Source of the DNA: Cellulosimicrobium funkei
GTDB lineage: Bacteria; Actinomycetota; Actinomycetes; Actinomycetales; Cellulomonadaceae
Length of the DNA stretch: 64,000 nt
Reading direction: 5' to 3'
Assembly (NCBI RefSeq): GCF_001019615.1
Contig: NZ_JNBQ01000001.1
Coordinates: forward strand, 434,001 to 498,000
Every line of letters begins with the position of its first letter. Position 1 is the stretch's first letter. Positions 42,486 to 51,637 of the stretch are shown here, piece after piece. The position numbers and the translations under genes are program-made. The notes beneath the pieces are model-generated. The model worked only from the letters and a program-made list of their open reading frames with translations. It had not been told where the DNA came from and searched no databases.

Positions 42486-44105
42486 TCAGCCGCACGTCGT
42501 CTCCGGGTAGGGCGCCGTCGACTTCGTCTGGACGGCTTGGCCGTCGACGTTCTTGTACGCGACGAGCGTCGCCTCGCCGGCGTCGAGCGTCTTGCCCTTG
42601 ACCGAGAACGTCTTCTCGACCGTCTCCCCGGCGGGGATCTTCGTGAACTTGTGCTCGCCCGAGACCGTCGTGACCCGGACGTCGATCGGCACCGTGTCGG
42701 TGTTCGTCACCGAGGTGGTCAGCCAGAGCTGCTTGCCCGCCGCCTTGCACGACGGCGTCGCGGTGCCGGAGAAGAGCACCGCGGTCGCGCCCGGCTCGGC
42801 GCCGATCTCGTCCGCCGTCGCGGACTGGTCGAACGACGCGTTGCCGTAGGTCGTGAACCAGCCCTGCGCCGTCGCGAAGTCCTCGGTGAAGGCGCGCGAC
42901 AGGAGCAGCAGGAGCCGCGCCTTGACGGCCGTGAGGTCGCCGCCCGCGATGATGCCGTTGCCGCCCCCGTACGACGACCCCGACCCGGTGCGCGTGGTCG
43001 ATACGAACCACACGCCCTTGTCGCGGATCGCGGCGGTGCGCGCCTGGCTCATCGCGGACGAGATGCCGCCGGCACCCGTGCCCGCGGTGACGATGCCCCG
43101 GACGCCCGCGTTCGCGAACGCCGCCACGCCCTCGCCGCCCGCCTGCTGGTAGGACGTGACGATCTCGACGCGCGGGAGAGTCTTGGCGTCGACCTTCGCG
43201 AGGTCGAACGGCGTGAACCACTCCTCCGTGTCGCACGACATCACGCGGGCCGGCGCGCGGCCCAGGGTGATGTTGTCGCCGTCGATCCAGCCGAGCACGC
43301 CGTACTCGCGCGTCTGGAACGTGTCGGTCCGGTACGAGTTCGACTTGGTGACCTCGCGGGCCGCCTGGATCTCGTCGTTGAGCATGAGCACGGTGCCGAA
43401 GCAGAACGTCTGCTGCGACGCCGCGACCTTGATCGCGTTGTACAGGTTCGCCGGCGCGTCCGTGCCGAACACGAGGCTCGAGTCCGGCCCGGCGCCCGAC
43501 CCCCACGGGCGCATCGAGCCGGACGTGACGACGGGCTTGCGCGACCGGACCGTGAGGTCGAGCCAGTACGCGAACTCCTCCTGCGTGTCGGTGCCCGTCG
43601 TGACGACGACGGCGTCGGCGGTCTTCAGCTGCTTCTCGACCTCGAGCGTGAGCGCGTGGAACTGCTCCATCGAGTAGCCCGACGAGCCGGCGTTGCCGAA
43701 CTGGACGGCCGTGACGTCGGCGACGGCGTCGAGCTCGGGGCGCAGCGTGTCGAGCATGTCCTCCATGAGGTACGTGCCGGCGCGGTAGCTCGTGAACGTG
43801 TCGCGGCCGGTCGCCTTGCCGGCCATGGTGCCGCCGGTCGCGACGACGACGACCTTCGGCTTCTCCGCGGCGGCGGTCGCCGTCGCGGTCGCGTACTGCG
43901 TGGACGTGATGCCGAGCGGGTTGGCCGGCGCGGTCCCGGCGGCGAGCACCGGTGCCGCGGCGCCCTCGGCGCGTGCGGCGGCGGCCGACGCCCGGGAGTC
44001 GGCGACGGTGTACGCGACCGTCGCGGCGAGGGCCGCGCACGCCAGGACGAGCGCGACGACGGCCGCGACGGCGCGGCCGGACAGGGTCAGGGTGAACGTT
44101 CTCAA
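42486..44105 (-). CDS. Type II L-asparaginase family protein, exported or membrane-anchored, with C-terminal extension
   Basis: A 539-residue amidohydrolase. An N-terminal hydrophobic helix (AVAAVVALVLACAALAATVA) acts as signal or anchor. The asparaginase core shows VVATGGTMAGKATG (nucleophile Thr region) and VVTTGTDTQEEFAYWLDL (second active-site Thr/Asp), then RTGSGSSYGGG. About 130 residues beyond the usual core form a beta-rich domain with two Cys (PSCKAAGKQLW, and a final Cys). TTG is the start codon, with GGAAGG seven bases upstream. It should release aspartate and ammonia outside the cytoplasm. Confidence 0.85.
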   Translation of the reverse strand: MRTFTLTLSGRAVAAVVALVLACAALAATVAYTVADSRASAAAARAEGAAAPVLAAGTAPANPLGITSTQYATATATAAAEKPKVVVVATGGTMAGKATGRDTFTSYRAGTYLMEDMLDTLRPELDAVADVTAVQFGNAGSSGYSMEQFHALTLEVEKQLKTADAVVVTTGTDTQEEFAYWLDLTVRSRKPVVTSGSMRPWGSGAGPDSSLVFGTDAPANLYNAIKVAASQQTFCFGTVLMLNDEIQAAREVTKSNSYRTDTFQTREYGVLGWIDGDNITLGRAPARVMSCDTEEWFTPFDLAKVDAKTLPRVEIVTSYQQAGGEGVAAFANAGVRGIVTAGTGAGGISSAMSQARTAAIRDKGVWFVSTTRTGSGSSYGGGNGIIAGGDLTAVKARLLLLLSRAFTEDFATAQGWFTTYGNASFDQSATADEIGAEPGATAVLFSGTATPSCKAAGKQLWLTTSVTNTDTVPIDVRVTTVSGEHKFTKIPAGETVEKTFSVKGKTLDAGEATLVAYKNVDGQAVQTKSTAPYPETTCG

Positions 44106-44290
44106 CAGGGGGCCTTCCGTCGGGGGAACATCTGGCCCGCCCGACGCTAGGGACGGCGTGTTGCCGGGTGATTGCCTGGGCGTAAGAAGTACGCGCGTAC
44201 CGGATCGCCGCCCGCACGGTTGACCGCGGCCCGGCGCGGGTCCAGCCTGGCGGGAGGGCCGGCGCGGGTCCGGCCCGGTCAGGAGCGGTC

Positions 44291-45718
44291 ATGGACGATC
44301 GCGACGCCGCCCTCCTGCGGGCGCACGAGCACGCCGCCGCGTGGCTCGACTCCCTCGCGACACGGCCCGTCCCGCCGCGAGCGCGCGTGGCCGACGTCGT
44401 CGCCGCGCTGGGCACGGACCTGCCCGACGGCCCGACGACGGCCGCGGACGTCGTCGACCTGCTCGCCACCGCGTGCGGGCCCGGTCTGACCGCCATGCCG
44501 TCCGGCCGCTTCTACGGCATGGTCATCGGCGGGAGCCATCCCGCGGCGCTCGCGGCCGACTGGCTCACCAGCGCGTGGGACCAGAACTCCGCGCTGCGCA
44601 CGGTGACGCCCGCCCACACCGCCGTCGAGGACGTGACGAGCGCGTGGCTGCTCGACCTGCTGGGCCTGCCCGCCACGGGCGCGGTCGGGTTCGTGACCGG
44701 CGCGACGACCGCGAACTTCACGGCGCTCGCGGCGGCACGCGGCGAGGTCCTGCGACGCGCCGGGTGGGACGTGCGCCGCGACGGCCTGACGGGCGCCCCG
44801 CGCGTCCGCGTGCTCGTGGGCGCCGAGCGGCACGAGTCGGTCGACCTCGCGCTGTCCTACCTCGGGCTCGGTGCGCCCGAGGTCGTGGCCGCGGACGACC
44901 AGGGCAGGATCTCGGTCGCCGCGCTCGCGGAGGCGCTGACGGACCAGGCCTCTACCTCGGCGGACCAGGCCTCTACCTCGGTGGACCAGGCCTCTACCTC
45001 GAGGGGGGCGGGCGGCCCGACGATCGTCGTGCTCCAGGCGGGCAACGTGCACTCGGGGGCGTTCGACCCGTTCGCCGCCGCGGTCGAGGTGGCGCACCGG
45101 CACGGCGCGTGGGTGCACGTCGACGGCGCGTTCGGGCTCTTCGCCGCGGCGTCGCCGTCGTACCGGCACCTCGTCGCGGGGTACGAGGCAGCGGACTCGT
45201 GGGCGACCGACGCGCACAAGACGCTCAACGTCCCGTACGACTGCGGGCTCGCGATCGTCGCGGACCCCGCGCCGCTGCGCGCGGCGATGGGGATGCACGG
45301 GGACTACCTCATCCAGAGCGACACGGGCGACCCGCTCGACAAGGTGCCCGAGCTCTCTCGCCGTGGACGCGCGTTCCCCGTGTGGGCGGTGCTGCGCTCC
45401 CTCGGACGCTCCGGGGTCGCGGACCTCGTCGACGGCTTCTGCCGGCACGCGACGACGTTCGCGGAGGGGATGCGCGCGCTCGACGGCGCGGTCGTGCTCA
45501 ACGACGTCGTCTTCACCCAGGTGTGCGCCGCGTTCGGCGACGACGCGCGCACGCAGGACGTCGTGCGCCGCGTGCTCGACGACGGCACGGCCTGGATGTC
45601 CGGCTCGCGCTGGCACGGCCGCGCGGTGCTGCGCGTGTCGGTGAGCTCGTGGGCGACGACGGACGACGACGTCCGGGTGAGCCTCGACGCCCTGCGCCGC
45701 GCCGCGTCGTCGGGCTGA
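44291..45718 (+). CDS. Group II PLP-dependent decarboxylase family protein
   Basis: A 475-residue fold-type I PLP enzyme of the aromatic-amino-acid / glutamate decarboxylase group. SGRFYGMVIGGSHPAALAADW, VGFVTGATTANFTAL, VHVDGAFGLFAAAS (Asp for the pyridine nitrogen) and TDAHKTLNVPYDCG (Schiff-base Lys) are intact. The substrate is uncertain; members decarboxylate aromatic amino acids or 2,4-diaminobutyrate, or cleave C-C bonds in related compounds. AGGAG lies six bases before the ATG. Residues near 217-238 (DQASTSA, DQASTSV, DQASTSR) come from three copies of the 21-bp family A repeat, placed in a surface loop between two conserved strands. Confidence 0.85.
   Translation: MDDRDAALLRAHEHAAAWLDSLATRPVPPRARVADVVAALGTDLPDGPTTAADVVDLLATACGPGLTAMPSGRFYGMVIGGSHPAALAADWLTSAWDQNSALRTVTPAHTAVEDVTSAWLLDLLGLPATGAVGFVTGATTANFTALAAARGEVLRRAGWDVRRDGLTGAPRVRVLVGAERHESVDLALSYLGLGAPEVVAADDQGRISVAALAEALTDQASTSADQASTSVDQASTSRGAGGPTIVVLQAGNVHSGAFDPFAAAVEVAHRHGAWVHVDGAFGLFAAASPSYRHLVAGYEAADSWATDAHKTLNVPYDCGLAIVADPAPLRAAMGMHGDYLIQSDTGDPLDKVPELSRRGRAFPVWAVLRSLGRSGVADLVDGFCRHATTFAEGMRALDGAVVLNDVVFTQVCAAFGDDARTQDVVRRVLDDGTAWMSGSRWHGRAVLRVSVSSWATTDDDVRVSLDALRRAASSG
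44942..45002. repeat. 21-bp repeat, family A, copy set 3, inside a coding sequence
   Basis: Three units GACCAGGCCTCTACCTCGG (44942-44960, 44963-44981, 44984-45002), reverse orientation relative to set 1, at exact 21-bp period. The period equals seven codons, so the reading frame is kept. Confidence 0.9.
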
Positions 45719-45782
45719 GGCCGGCACCGACGAGCACGGACCGGCGCTGGTCCGGCGTGGCCGCGGACGCGGGCGGGGCACC

Positions 45783-45788
45783 TACACT
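45783..45788 (+). promoter_or_regulatory. -10 box of a leaderless promoter
   Basis: TACACT, seven bases before the GTG at 45796. Confidence 0.5.
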
Positions 45789-45795
45789 CGCTGCC

Positions 45796-46338
45796 GTGCC
45801 CACCGCCGAGGACCTCGCCGCCGCCGTCCGCGCGCGTGCCGAGGGGACGCCCTACCGGATCGTCGACGAGCGCCCGGACGGGTTCGAGCTGCGCCTCGAC
45901 CGCCCGGACGTGGCGTGGTGGCGGATCTTCTCGCACAGCTACTACGCGACGCTCGTCACCCACGAGGTGCGCGTCCTGCCGGACGGCCTGCGGGTCGAGC
46001 TCACCGACGTCGTGCGGCGCACGCACTGGGCGCTCGACGCGGACGGGCGGTTCGTCGAGCCCGAGCGGGGCTGGGTGCGCTCCGTCTCGCGCGGGAACGT
46101 CCGGTCGACGTTCACGGCGTCGATCGCCGACGCGGAGTCGGGGGCGCGGACCCGCGTCCTCTTCGACACGTCGGCCGGGCGCCGGATCGTCACCGAGGCG
46201 GCCCAGGGCCTCGGTATGAGCGTGGGTGCGTCGGCCGGGAGCCGCGCCGCGACGATCGTCGGCCTCGTGGCCGCGGGTGTCGGGCTGGCCGTCGCGCTCG
46301 GCGCCGTGGTCCTCGCGCTCACCGTCGGCCGAGGCTGA
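45796..46338 (+). CDS. Hypothetical protein with one C-terminal membrane helix
   Basis: A 180-residue protein not recognised. Residues 1-145 are soluble and beta-rich with several Trp and Arg (VAWWRIFSHSYYATLVTHEV, VVRRTHWALDADGRF, GNVRSTFTASIAD), and a single hydrophobic helix (IVGLVAAGVGLAVALGAVVLAL) closes the chain, suggesting a tail-anchored protein facing the cytoplasm. Start is GTG with a TACACT box seven bases upstream, so probably leaderless. It converges with the propeller gene across a strong hairpin. Confidence 0.6.
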   Translation: MPTAEDLAAAVRARAEGTPYRIVDERPDGFELRLDRPDVAWWRIFSHSYYATLVTHEVRVLPDGLRVELTDVVRRTHWALDADGRFVEPERGWVRSVSRGNVRSTFTASIADAESGARTRVLFDTSAGRRIVTEAAQGLGMSVGASAGSRAATIVGLVAAGVGLAVALGAVVLALTVGRG

Positions 46339-46369
46339 CGGCCAGCCGCGACCGCCCCCGGCAGGGCGC

Positions 46370-46406
46370 GGCCCGGGCGTCCCCGCCGCAGCGGGGCGCC
46401 CGGGCC
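46370..46406. terminator. Bidirectional terminator hairpin
   Basis: A 16-bp G/C stem with one bulged T, loop CGCA, between convergent genes ending at 46338 and 46438. Confidence 0.6.
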
Positions 46407-46437
46407 GGGTAGCAGGCCGGTCAGCGGCCTCCCGCCG

Positions 46438-47583
46438 TCACCGACCGCGGTGCTTGCCGAGGTCGACGCGCACGAGGTGCCCGTCGGGCGGCGTCGTCTC
46501 GTCCGCGGGCAGCACGTTCGTCGTCGCGAGCAGGCCCTTGCCGTCCCACTCGAGCCCCGCGGGCAGCGGGACCTCCACGACCGTGCTCGGGCCGCGCTTG
46601 CCGACCTGCGAGATCCTCCCGCCGAACAGCTCGCTCACGTAGACCGTGCCCTTGTCCGTCACGGCGAGGTTCGTCGCGCCGACGAACCCGGTCCCGACCT
46701 GGCGCACCTTCCCCTTCCAGGGGTCCACCGTGTAGACGGCGCCGCGCGCCCCGAGGCTCGCGTCCTCGGGCCCGCCGGGGAGCGTCGTCACGTAGAGCAC
46801 GCCGCGCGGTCCCACCTCGACGTCGGTGGGGACGGGCTCGAACCAGTACGTCTCGCCGACCACGCAGTCGGGCCACCCGATGGCGGCCGCTGCCTCCGCG
46901 GTGACCACCGCGGGCTGGGCCGGGAGGACGGCCACCGTGCGGACCTTCCCGCGGTCGCTGATCGACAGGATCGCGTTCGCGCCCGCGTCGGCGACGTAGG
47001 TCGTGCCGCGTGCCGTCGTCGTCGCGTACGGGTGGGAGTCGGCGATGCCCGTGTACAGACCCGGGACCGGTACCGGGGGCACCTGCGCGACGCACGCCGG
47101 GTCGGTCTCGCGCAGGCCGTAGGTCACGCCCGCGTCAGGGTTGTTCGCCTGCTCGTACGCGAACGTGTCGGCGAGGACGCGGGGCGTGCCCGTCGGGTTC
47201 CCCCAGCGGTCCGTGCGCAGCGTCGAGACCTCCGACGCGACCGGCCCCTGCTCGCCGAGCTGTGTCTCGGTGAACGTGATCCTGCGGTCGGCGTAGGAGA
47301 CGCCGCCCACCTCGCCGCCGTCGGGCGACGCGTAGAGCACGTTCGGCGTGCCGTCGCGCCCGACGGCCGTGAGCAGGCCGGGGAAGTTCTGGGTGACGTA
47401 GGTCGTGCCGCGCGGACCCACCGCGAGGCTGAGCGGGGTGACGAGCCCGGTCGCGACGTCGGTCACGGTGGGTGGGCGTGGGTCGGGCTTGCCGCCGTGC
47501 GCGACGGCGGGGCTCGCGACGAGCACGAGGGCGGCGGTCGCGGCGGCGACGCCTGCGGGCAGGGCGGTGCGGATTCTTCTCAT
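46438..47583 (-). CDS. Secreted ScyD/ScyE-type beta-propeller protein
   Basis: A 381-residue exported protein. The signal peptide (AGVAAATAALVLVASPAVAHG) precedes NHL/SMP-30-like propeller blades: VTPLSLAVGPRGTTYVTQ, GTTYVADAGANAILSIS, PTDVEVGPRGVLYVTTLPGG and ATNLAVTDKGTVYVSELFGG. Proteins of this kind are annotated ScyD/ScyE after cyanobacterial scytonemin genes, but no such pathway is implied here. Start at 47583 is supported by TGGAG upstream and by the signal peptide; the frame is open further but has no leader there. A role in binding or as an extracellular enzyme is undetermined. Confidence 0.75.
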   Translation of the reverse strand: MRRIRTALPAGVAAATAALVLVASPAVAHGGKPDPRPPTVTDVATGLVTPLSLAVGPRGTTYVTQNFPGLLTAVGRDGTPNVLYASPDGGEVGGVSYADRRITFTETQLGEQGPVASEVSTLRTDRWGNPTGTPRVLADTFAYEQANNPDAGVTYGLRETDPACVAQVPPVPVPGLYTGIADSHPYATTTARGTTYVADAGANAILSISDRGKVRTVAVLPAQPAVVTAEAAAAIGWPDCVVGETYWFEPVPTDVEVGPRGVLYVTTLPGGPEDASLGARGAVYTVDPWKGKVRQVGTGFVGATNLAVTDKGTVYVSELFGGRISQVGKRGPSTVVEVPLPAGLEWDGKGLLATTNVLPADETTPPDGHLVRVDLGKHRGR

Positions 47584-47828
47584 GGGTGCTCCAGGTCCGG
47601 CGGTCCCGGGGCGCGGCAGGGGTGTCGTCGCCGTGCTGCGGAGCGGCACGCGTGCGGGTCGCGCCGGGACGTGGGTGAGGTGGTCGTCGGGCCGGACGAC
47701 GTGGCGCGCCACAGGTGTGCCGAGGGCGTGCCGTGCGACCGGCGAGGCGCCGGCCGGGAGTCTGCTGTGCGTCGGCGGTGAGCACAGACCTCCGAGTGTG
47801 CACCCGACGGCCGCCGCGGTCCAGGACC

Positions 47829-47859
47829 GTCGCCCCGGGCGACGGGCGCCCGGGGCGAC
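47829..47859 (-). terminator. Terminator hairpin after the nuclease-like gene
   Basis: Perfect 13-bp arms (47829-47841 and 47847-47859), loop ACGGG, 17 bases beyond the stop of the leftward gene. The rest of the 292-bp gap to 47584 shows no other feature. Confidence 0.55.
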
Positions 47860-47875
47860 CGGCGGGACCGGCGGG

Positions 47876-49201
47876 TCAGCCGCGCACGGCCAGGTCCACC
47901 CAGACGAGCCGGTGGTCGCTGCTCGGGAACGGGAAGACGCCCGTGAGCCGCGACAGCGGGTCCGCCTGGACCGGCCAGAACACCCCGGCGTCGCGCACGC
48001 GCAGGTCGCGCGACGGCAGCACGTAGTCCGCGCGCAGGTTGCCCGGCGCGGTGTCCGCGAAGTCGGCGGTGTCGAGCGCGGGGTCGCCCCGGTGGGTCGC
48101 GTTCGCGCCGCCCTGGAGCGCGGCGGCCTCGACGCCGCCGGCCGAGCGGGGCGCCGGGTCCTGGACGCGCCGGTGGTCGAGGAGCTGGTCGATCGCGGCG
48201 TCGACCGAGTCGCCGTCGAGCGGGTCGGCGTTCTGGTCGCCCAGGACGACGAAGCTCTCGCCGGGGTGCAGGCCCCCGCGGCGGCCGGCGTCGTCGTACA
48301 CGTACCGCGACGCCTTGCCGGGTGTCACGTAGTCCGCCCAGAACCGGATCTCGTCGTGGTTGCGCCGCCCGTTGCGGTCCTCGGGGCCGTCGAACGTCGG
48401 GGGCGTGGGGTGGGACGCGAGCACGTGGACCGTCTCGCGGCCGACCCGCACGGGCACGTCCCAGTGCGACTTGCTCGACAGGCGCACGACCTCGAGCTCC
48501 TCGGGCGTGAACCAGTCCGCGGGTGCGGCGGTCGCGGGGTCGTCGGGGAGCAGCGCGCCGGGCATGTCCTTCCACAGGAAGTGCTGGAAGGTGCGGACGC
48601 CGCGCGTGTCGATCGGGTACCGCGACAGCACGACCATGCCGTACTGGCCCTCGAACGCCCCGAAGCCGAACGCGTCGTCGCCCCCGCCGACCGTGCCGTC
48701 GTTGTTGAGGTCGAACCCGCTGGGCACGCCCGTGTTCGACGGGGCGACGTACGCGTAGCGGTACTCGATCGGCGCCGCACCACCCTGGGAGACCTCGAGG
48801 TAGTGGTCGCGGAACAGGTCGACGGCGCGCCCGTCGGGCACGTAGTCGAACTCGTTGAGCAGCACGACGTCGGGCCGGGTGCGCTGGAGCACCTCGGCGA
48901 TCGTCGCGGCCTGGGGGTCGTCGGGGGTCGAGAGGTCGGCCTCGAGCTCTCCGGCTGCGGCGCGGTTGAGGCTCGCGTTGTACGTCGCGACGCGCAGCGT
49001 CGCGCGGTCGTGGCCGTGGCCCTGGCCGTTGCCCTGACCGTTGCCGCCGTGCGCGGCGGCGGGGCTCGCGGCGGCGCCGACGACTCCTCCGGTGAGACTG
49101 ACCGTGAGGGCGACCGCCAGCGCGACGGGAACGGCGAGGACGGAGGTCAGGGCGGTGCGTGCGGTGCGGGGCTGGGCGCGGTGGACAGGTCTCGTGGACA
49201 C
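47876..49201 (-). CDS. Secreted endonuclease/exonuclease/phosphatase-fold protein
   Basis: A 441-residue exported EEP-family hydrolase. The signal region (SVLAVPVALAVALTVSLTGG) is followed by an HGGNGQGNGQGHGHD spacer. Fold motifs are LRVATYNASLNR, VVLLNEFDYV (metal Glu), VLASHPTPPTFDG, VVLGDQNADPLDGDS (in place of GDFN) and the terminal SSDHRLVWVDL (catalytic Asp-His). GTG start with GAGGAG eight bases before it. The substrate could be nucleic acid or a phosphoester such as lipid head groups; family members are too varied to say. Confidence 0.85.
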   Translation of the reverse strand: MSTRPVHRAQPRTARTALTSVLAVPVALAVALTVSLTGGVVGAAASPAAAHGGNGQGNGQGHGHDRATLRVATYNASLNRAAAGELEADLSTPDDPQAATIAEVLQRTRPDVVLLNEFDYVPDGRAVDLFRDHYLEVSQGGAAPIEYRYAYVAPSNTGVPSGFDLNNDGTVGGGDDAFGFGAFEGQYGMVVLSRYPIDTRGVRTFQHFLWKDMPGALLPDDPATAAPADWFTPEELEVVRLSSKSHWDVPVRVGRETVHVLASHPTPPTFDGPEDRNGRRNHDEIRFWADYVTPGKASRYVYDDAGRRGGLHPGESFVVLGDQNADPLDGDSVDAAIDQLLDHRRVQDPAPRSAGGVEAAALQGGANATHRGDPALDTADFADTAPGNLRADYVLPSRDLRVRDAGVFWPVQADPLSRLTGVFPFPSSDHRLVWVDLAVRG

Positions 49202-49351
49202 GGTGGCTCCTCGTCGTCGGGGACGGTGGTCGTCGAGAGGTTCTCCGCCACCGTACGCACGCCCGTCCGCGCGCGGTAGGGCGGTGAGGTGACCGGCGGG
49301 TGAACGGCGGCAGGTCCTGCCGACATGGGTGCCCGGTGGGACCCTGGGGCC

Positions 49352-50185
49352 ATGGACACCTCGCAGTCCCGCCCCGTCCGCACCTACCCGCACGGCGTGC
49401 CGTGCTGGGTGGACACCGAGCAGCCCGACGTCGACGCCGCGCTCGCGTTCTACGGCGCGCTCTTCGGGTGGGAGTTCGAGGACAGGCTGCCGCCCGGCAC
49501 GGGGGAGCGCTACGTCGTCGCCTCGCTCGGCGGGCAGGACGTCGCGGCCGTCGCGTCGGGAAGCGGGGTGCCGGAGTGGATCACGTACGTCGCGGTCGAC
49601 GACGTGGACGCGTCCTCCCGGGGCGTCCCCGACCTCGGCGGTGAGGTCCTCGACGGCCCGACGACGATCGGGCCGCCCGGCCGCACGGCGTCCGTCCGCG
49701 ACCCGCAGGGCGCGACGTTCCGGCTCTGGCAGCCCGGGACCCGGGTCGGCGCGCAGCGCGTCAACGAGCCCGGCACGTGGAACTTCAGCGTCCTGCACAC
49801 GCCCGACGTCGCGCGGGCGCTCCACTTCTACGGACCCCTCCTCGGGTGGGAGGTGGACCCGGAGCTCGGCGCGGGCATGGCGCGCGTGGCGGGCTACGGC
49901 GACCACCTCGCCCGGACCGTCTACCCCGAGATCGACGCGAACCAGGAGGGTGCGCCGCCCGGGTTCCGGGACGTCGTGGCCGGCGTGGTCGAGGACGGCG
50001 GGCCGGCCCACCACGCCGTGGTGTTCGCGGTCGCCGACCGGGACGCCGCCGCCGAGGCCGCCGAGCGCGCGGGTGCCGTCGTCCTGTCCGCGGAGGTCGG
50101 CGAGTGGACCCGCGAGGCCACGATCCGCGACCCGCAGGGCGCCGTCCTCACGCTGTCGCAGTTCACCCCGCCCGAGGGCTTCTGA
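49352..50185 (+). CDS. Two-domain VOC (glyoxalase/bleomycin-resistance fold) protein
   Basis: A 277-residue cytoplasmic protein built from two VOC modules. Module 1 starts GVPCWVDTEQPDVDAALAFY with FGWEFEDRLP; module 2 starts NFSVLHTPDVARALHFYGPL with LGWEVDPELG. Each ends in a RDPQGATFRLWQ / RDPQGAVLTLSQ strip. It resembles the actinobacterial CFP30B/hydroxylase-like VOC group. Metal and substrate are unknown. ATG at 49352 preferred over 49325 because the homology begins there; a GACCCT box sits six bases upstream. Confidence 0.85.
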   Translation: MDTSQSRPVRTYPHGVPCWVDTEQPDVDAALAFYGALFGWEFEDRLPPGTGERYVVASLGGQDVAAVASGSGVPEWITYVAVDDVDASSRGVPDLGGEVLDGPTTIGPPGRTASVRDPQGATFRLWQPGTRVGAQRVNEPGTWNFSVLHTPDVARALHFYGPLLGWEVDPELGAGMARVAGYGDHLARTVYPEIDANQEGAPPGFRDVVAGVVEDGGPAHHAVVFAVADRDAAAEAAERAGAVVLSAEVGEWTREATIRDPQGAVLTLSQFTPPEGF

Positions 50186-50251
50186 CTACGGGGCGTCTCC
50201 GGGTCGCGTGCGCGGCGTGGTCGGGCCGACGTCCCGGCCGCCCGCGTGCGG

Positions 50252-50257
50252 CATCAT
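50252..50257 (+). promoter_or_regulatory. -10 box of a leaderless promoter
   Basis: CATCAT, six bases before the GTG at 50264. Weaker match than the TAxxxT boxes. Confidence 0.35.
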
Positions 50258-50263
50258 GACGCC

Positions 50264-51637
50264 GTGAACGTCGTCACCCGCACCCCGCACGACCAGGTCG
50301 TCGCCCGTCTGCGCGCCGCGGACCTCGAGTACGGGCGCGTGGGCCCGACGGACGAGCGCGGCTGGACGTTCGCCGAGGTCGACACGGAGGTCGACGTCGA
50401 GGCCGGCCGCGAGCCCGGCACGCCCGCGGCGGTCGCGGACGCGCTCGCGCGGGTGGACGAGCTGGTCCCGGCGCCGTGGGTCGTGCAGCTCGACGCCGGG
50501 TCGGACCTGCTGCCCGACGGCGTGAGCGCGATCCTCGCGGCCCGCACCGACCCGGTCGCTCCGCCGGCGGTCATCACGTGGGCGCCTCTCGACCCGTCCG
50601 GGACGAGCACCGACCACGCGATGCGCCTCGACGGTGACCCGAGCCCCGTGCTCGCGGCCGTCGCCGCGCTCGTCGGGCTGCGGGACGCGTCGACCGCGCC
50701 GGACCTCCTGCGCGAGCTCGAGCACCCCGACGACCTGCTCGACACGTTCACCGCCGTCGCCGACCTGCCGGCGACCGACTCGGCGGCACCCGACGCCGTC
50801 GTCCAGCTCGTGCGCGCCGACGCCGCGTTCGTCCGCGCCGCGGTGCGTCGTGCGGGGGCGGCGTGGGTGCGCGCGACGGACGAGCGCACCGCCGTGTGGA
50901 CGGTCGAGCGGCCCCCGTCCCCGGTGCCGGGTGCGCCTGACGACGAGGTCCGGGAGGCGTTCACGGACGCCCTCACCGGGGAGTTCCGCGCACGGTCGAC
51001 GATCGAGCGCGGCCTGCGTCCGGGCGAGGCCATGATCAGCCTGGAGCGAGCGGGAGGCGGCGTGTCGTGGACGCTCACGACGCCCGGGCAGCCGTGGGTC
51101 TTCGGGAGCTGGAACGACACGTGGACGGACCTGTCCACCTCCGGGACGGACGGCGCCTACGACGCGCTCGTCGAGACCTTCGGCGAGCCGCGCGACCCCA
51201 GCCGGCTGCGCGCGCTGCTCGCCGCGTCCACGTGGCCCGGCGACCCGGTCGCCGACCTCGCCTACCTCCTCCGCCTGCCGTCGGCGGTCGTCGAGGCGGT
51301 CGAGGACCCGGCGCGGTTCCGGCACGGCGCCGAGCGGGTCCAGCCCCTCGGCCCGACGGCGCCGCTCACCACGACCGAGAAGGCGGCGCTCGAGGCCCGC
51401 GCGCCCCGGCGCGGGACGGGGAAGACCGTGCGGGACGTCGTCCTGCTCGTGCTGGGCGTCGTGCTGCTCGGCCTCGGGGCGGCGATCCTCGCGACCGACG
51501 GCACCGTCGTCGGGTCGGACGGCCCGCCCGACTGGTCCGTCGTCGTCTGGATCGCCGGCGGCGTGCTCGCCCTCGCCGGCTGGGCCGGCCTCGGGTCGGC
51601 CCGCTCCGACCGGCGCCGCTTCCTCGCCGACACGTGA
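50264..51637 (+). CDS. Hypothetical protein with C-terminal membrane hairpin
   Basis: A 457-residue protein without recognised family. Residues 1-385 are soluble, acidic and repetitive in style (DELVPAPWVVQLDAGSDLLP, LRELEHPDDLLDTFTAVADL). Two hydrophobic helices near the end (VVLLVLGVVLLGLGAAIL and VVVWIAGGVLALAGWAGLG) make a membrane hairpin with a short basic tail. The DPVADLAYLLRLPSAVVEAV segment recalls small helical domains seen in actinobacterial scaffold proteins, but nothing firm can be said. GTG start at 50264 with a possible leaderless promoter. Confidence 0.65.
   Translation: MNVVTRTPHDQVVARLRAADLEYGRVGPTDERGWTFAEVDTEVDVEAGREPGTPAAVADALARVDELVPAPWVVQLDAGSDLLPDGVSAILAARTDPVAPPAVITWAPLDPSGTSTDHAMRLDGDPSPVLAAVAALVGLRDASTAPDLLRELEHPDDLLDTFTAVADLPATDSAAPDAVVQLVRADAAFVRAAVRRAGAAWVRATDERTAVWTVERPPSPVPGAPDDEVREAFTDALTGEFRARSTIERGLRPGEAMISLERAGGGVSWTLTTPGQPWVFGSWNDTWTDLSTSGTDGAYDALVETFGEPRDPSRLRALLAASTWPGDPVADLAYLLRLPSAVVEAVEDPARFRHGAERVQPLGPTAPLTTTEKAALEARAPRRGTGKTVRDVVLLVLGVVLLGLGAAILATDGTVVGSDGPPDWSVVVWIAGGVLALAGWAGLGSARSDRRRFLADT

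Noticed and set aside
44942-45002. Possible CRISPR array from regular 21-bp repeats
   Set aside because: Units are adjacent with only two bases between them; no spacers, no cas genes.
46438-47583. Scytonemin biosynthesis from the ScyD/ScyE-like protein
   Set aside because: Name follows sequence similarity only; no other scy gene and the host type is wrong.
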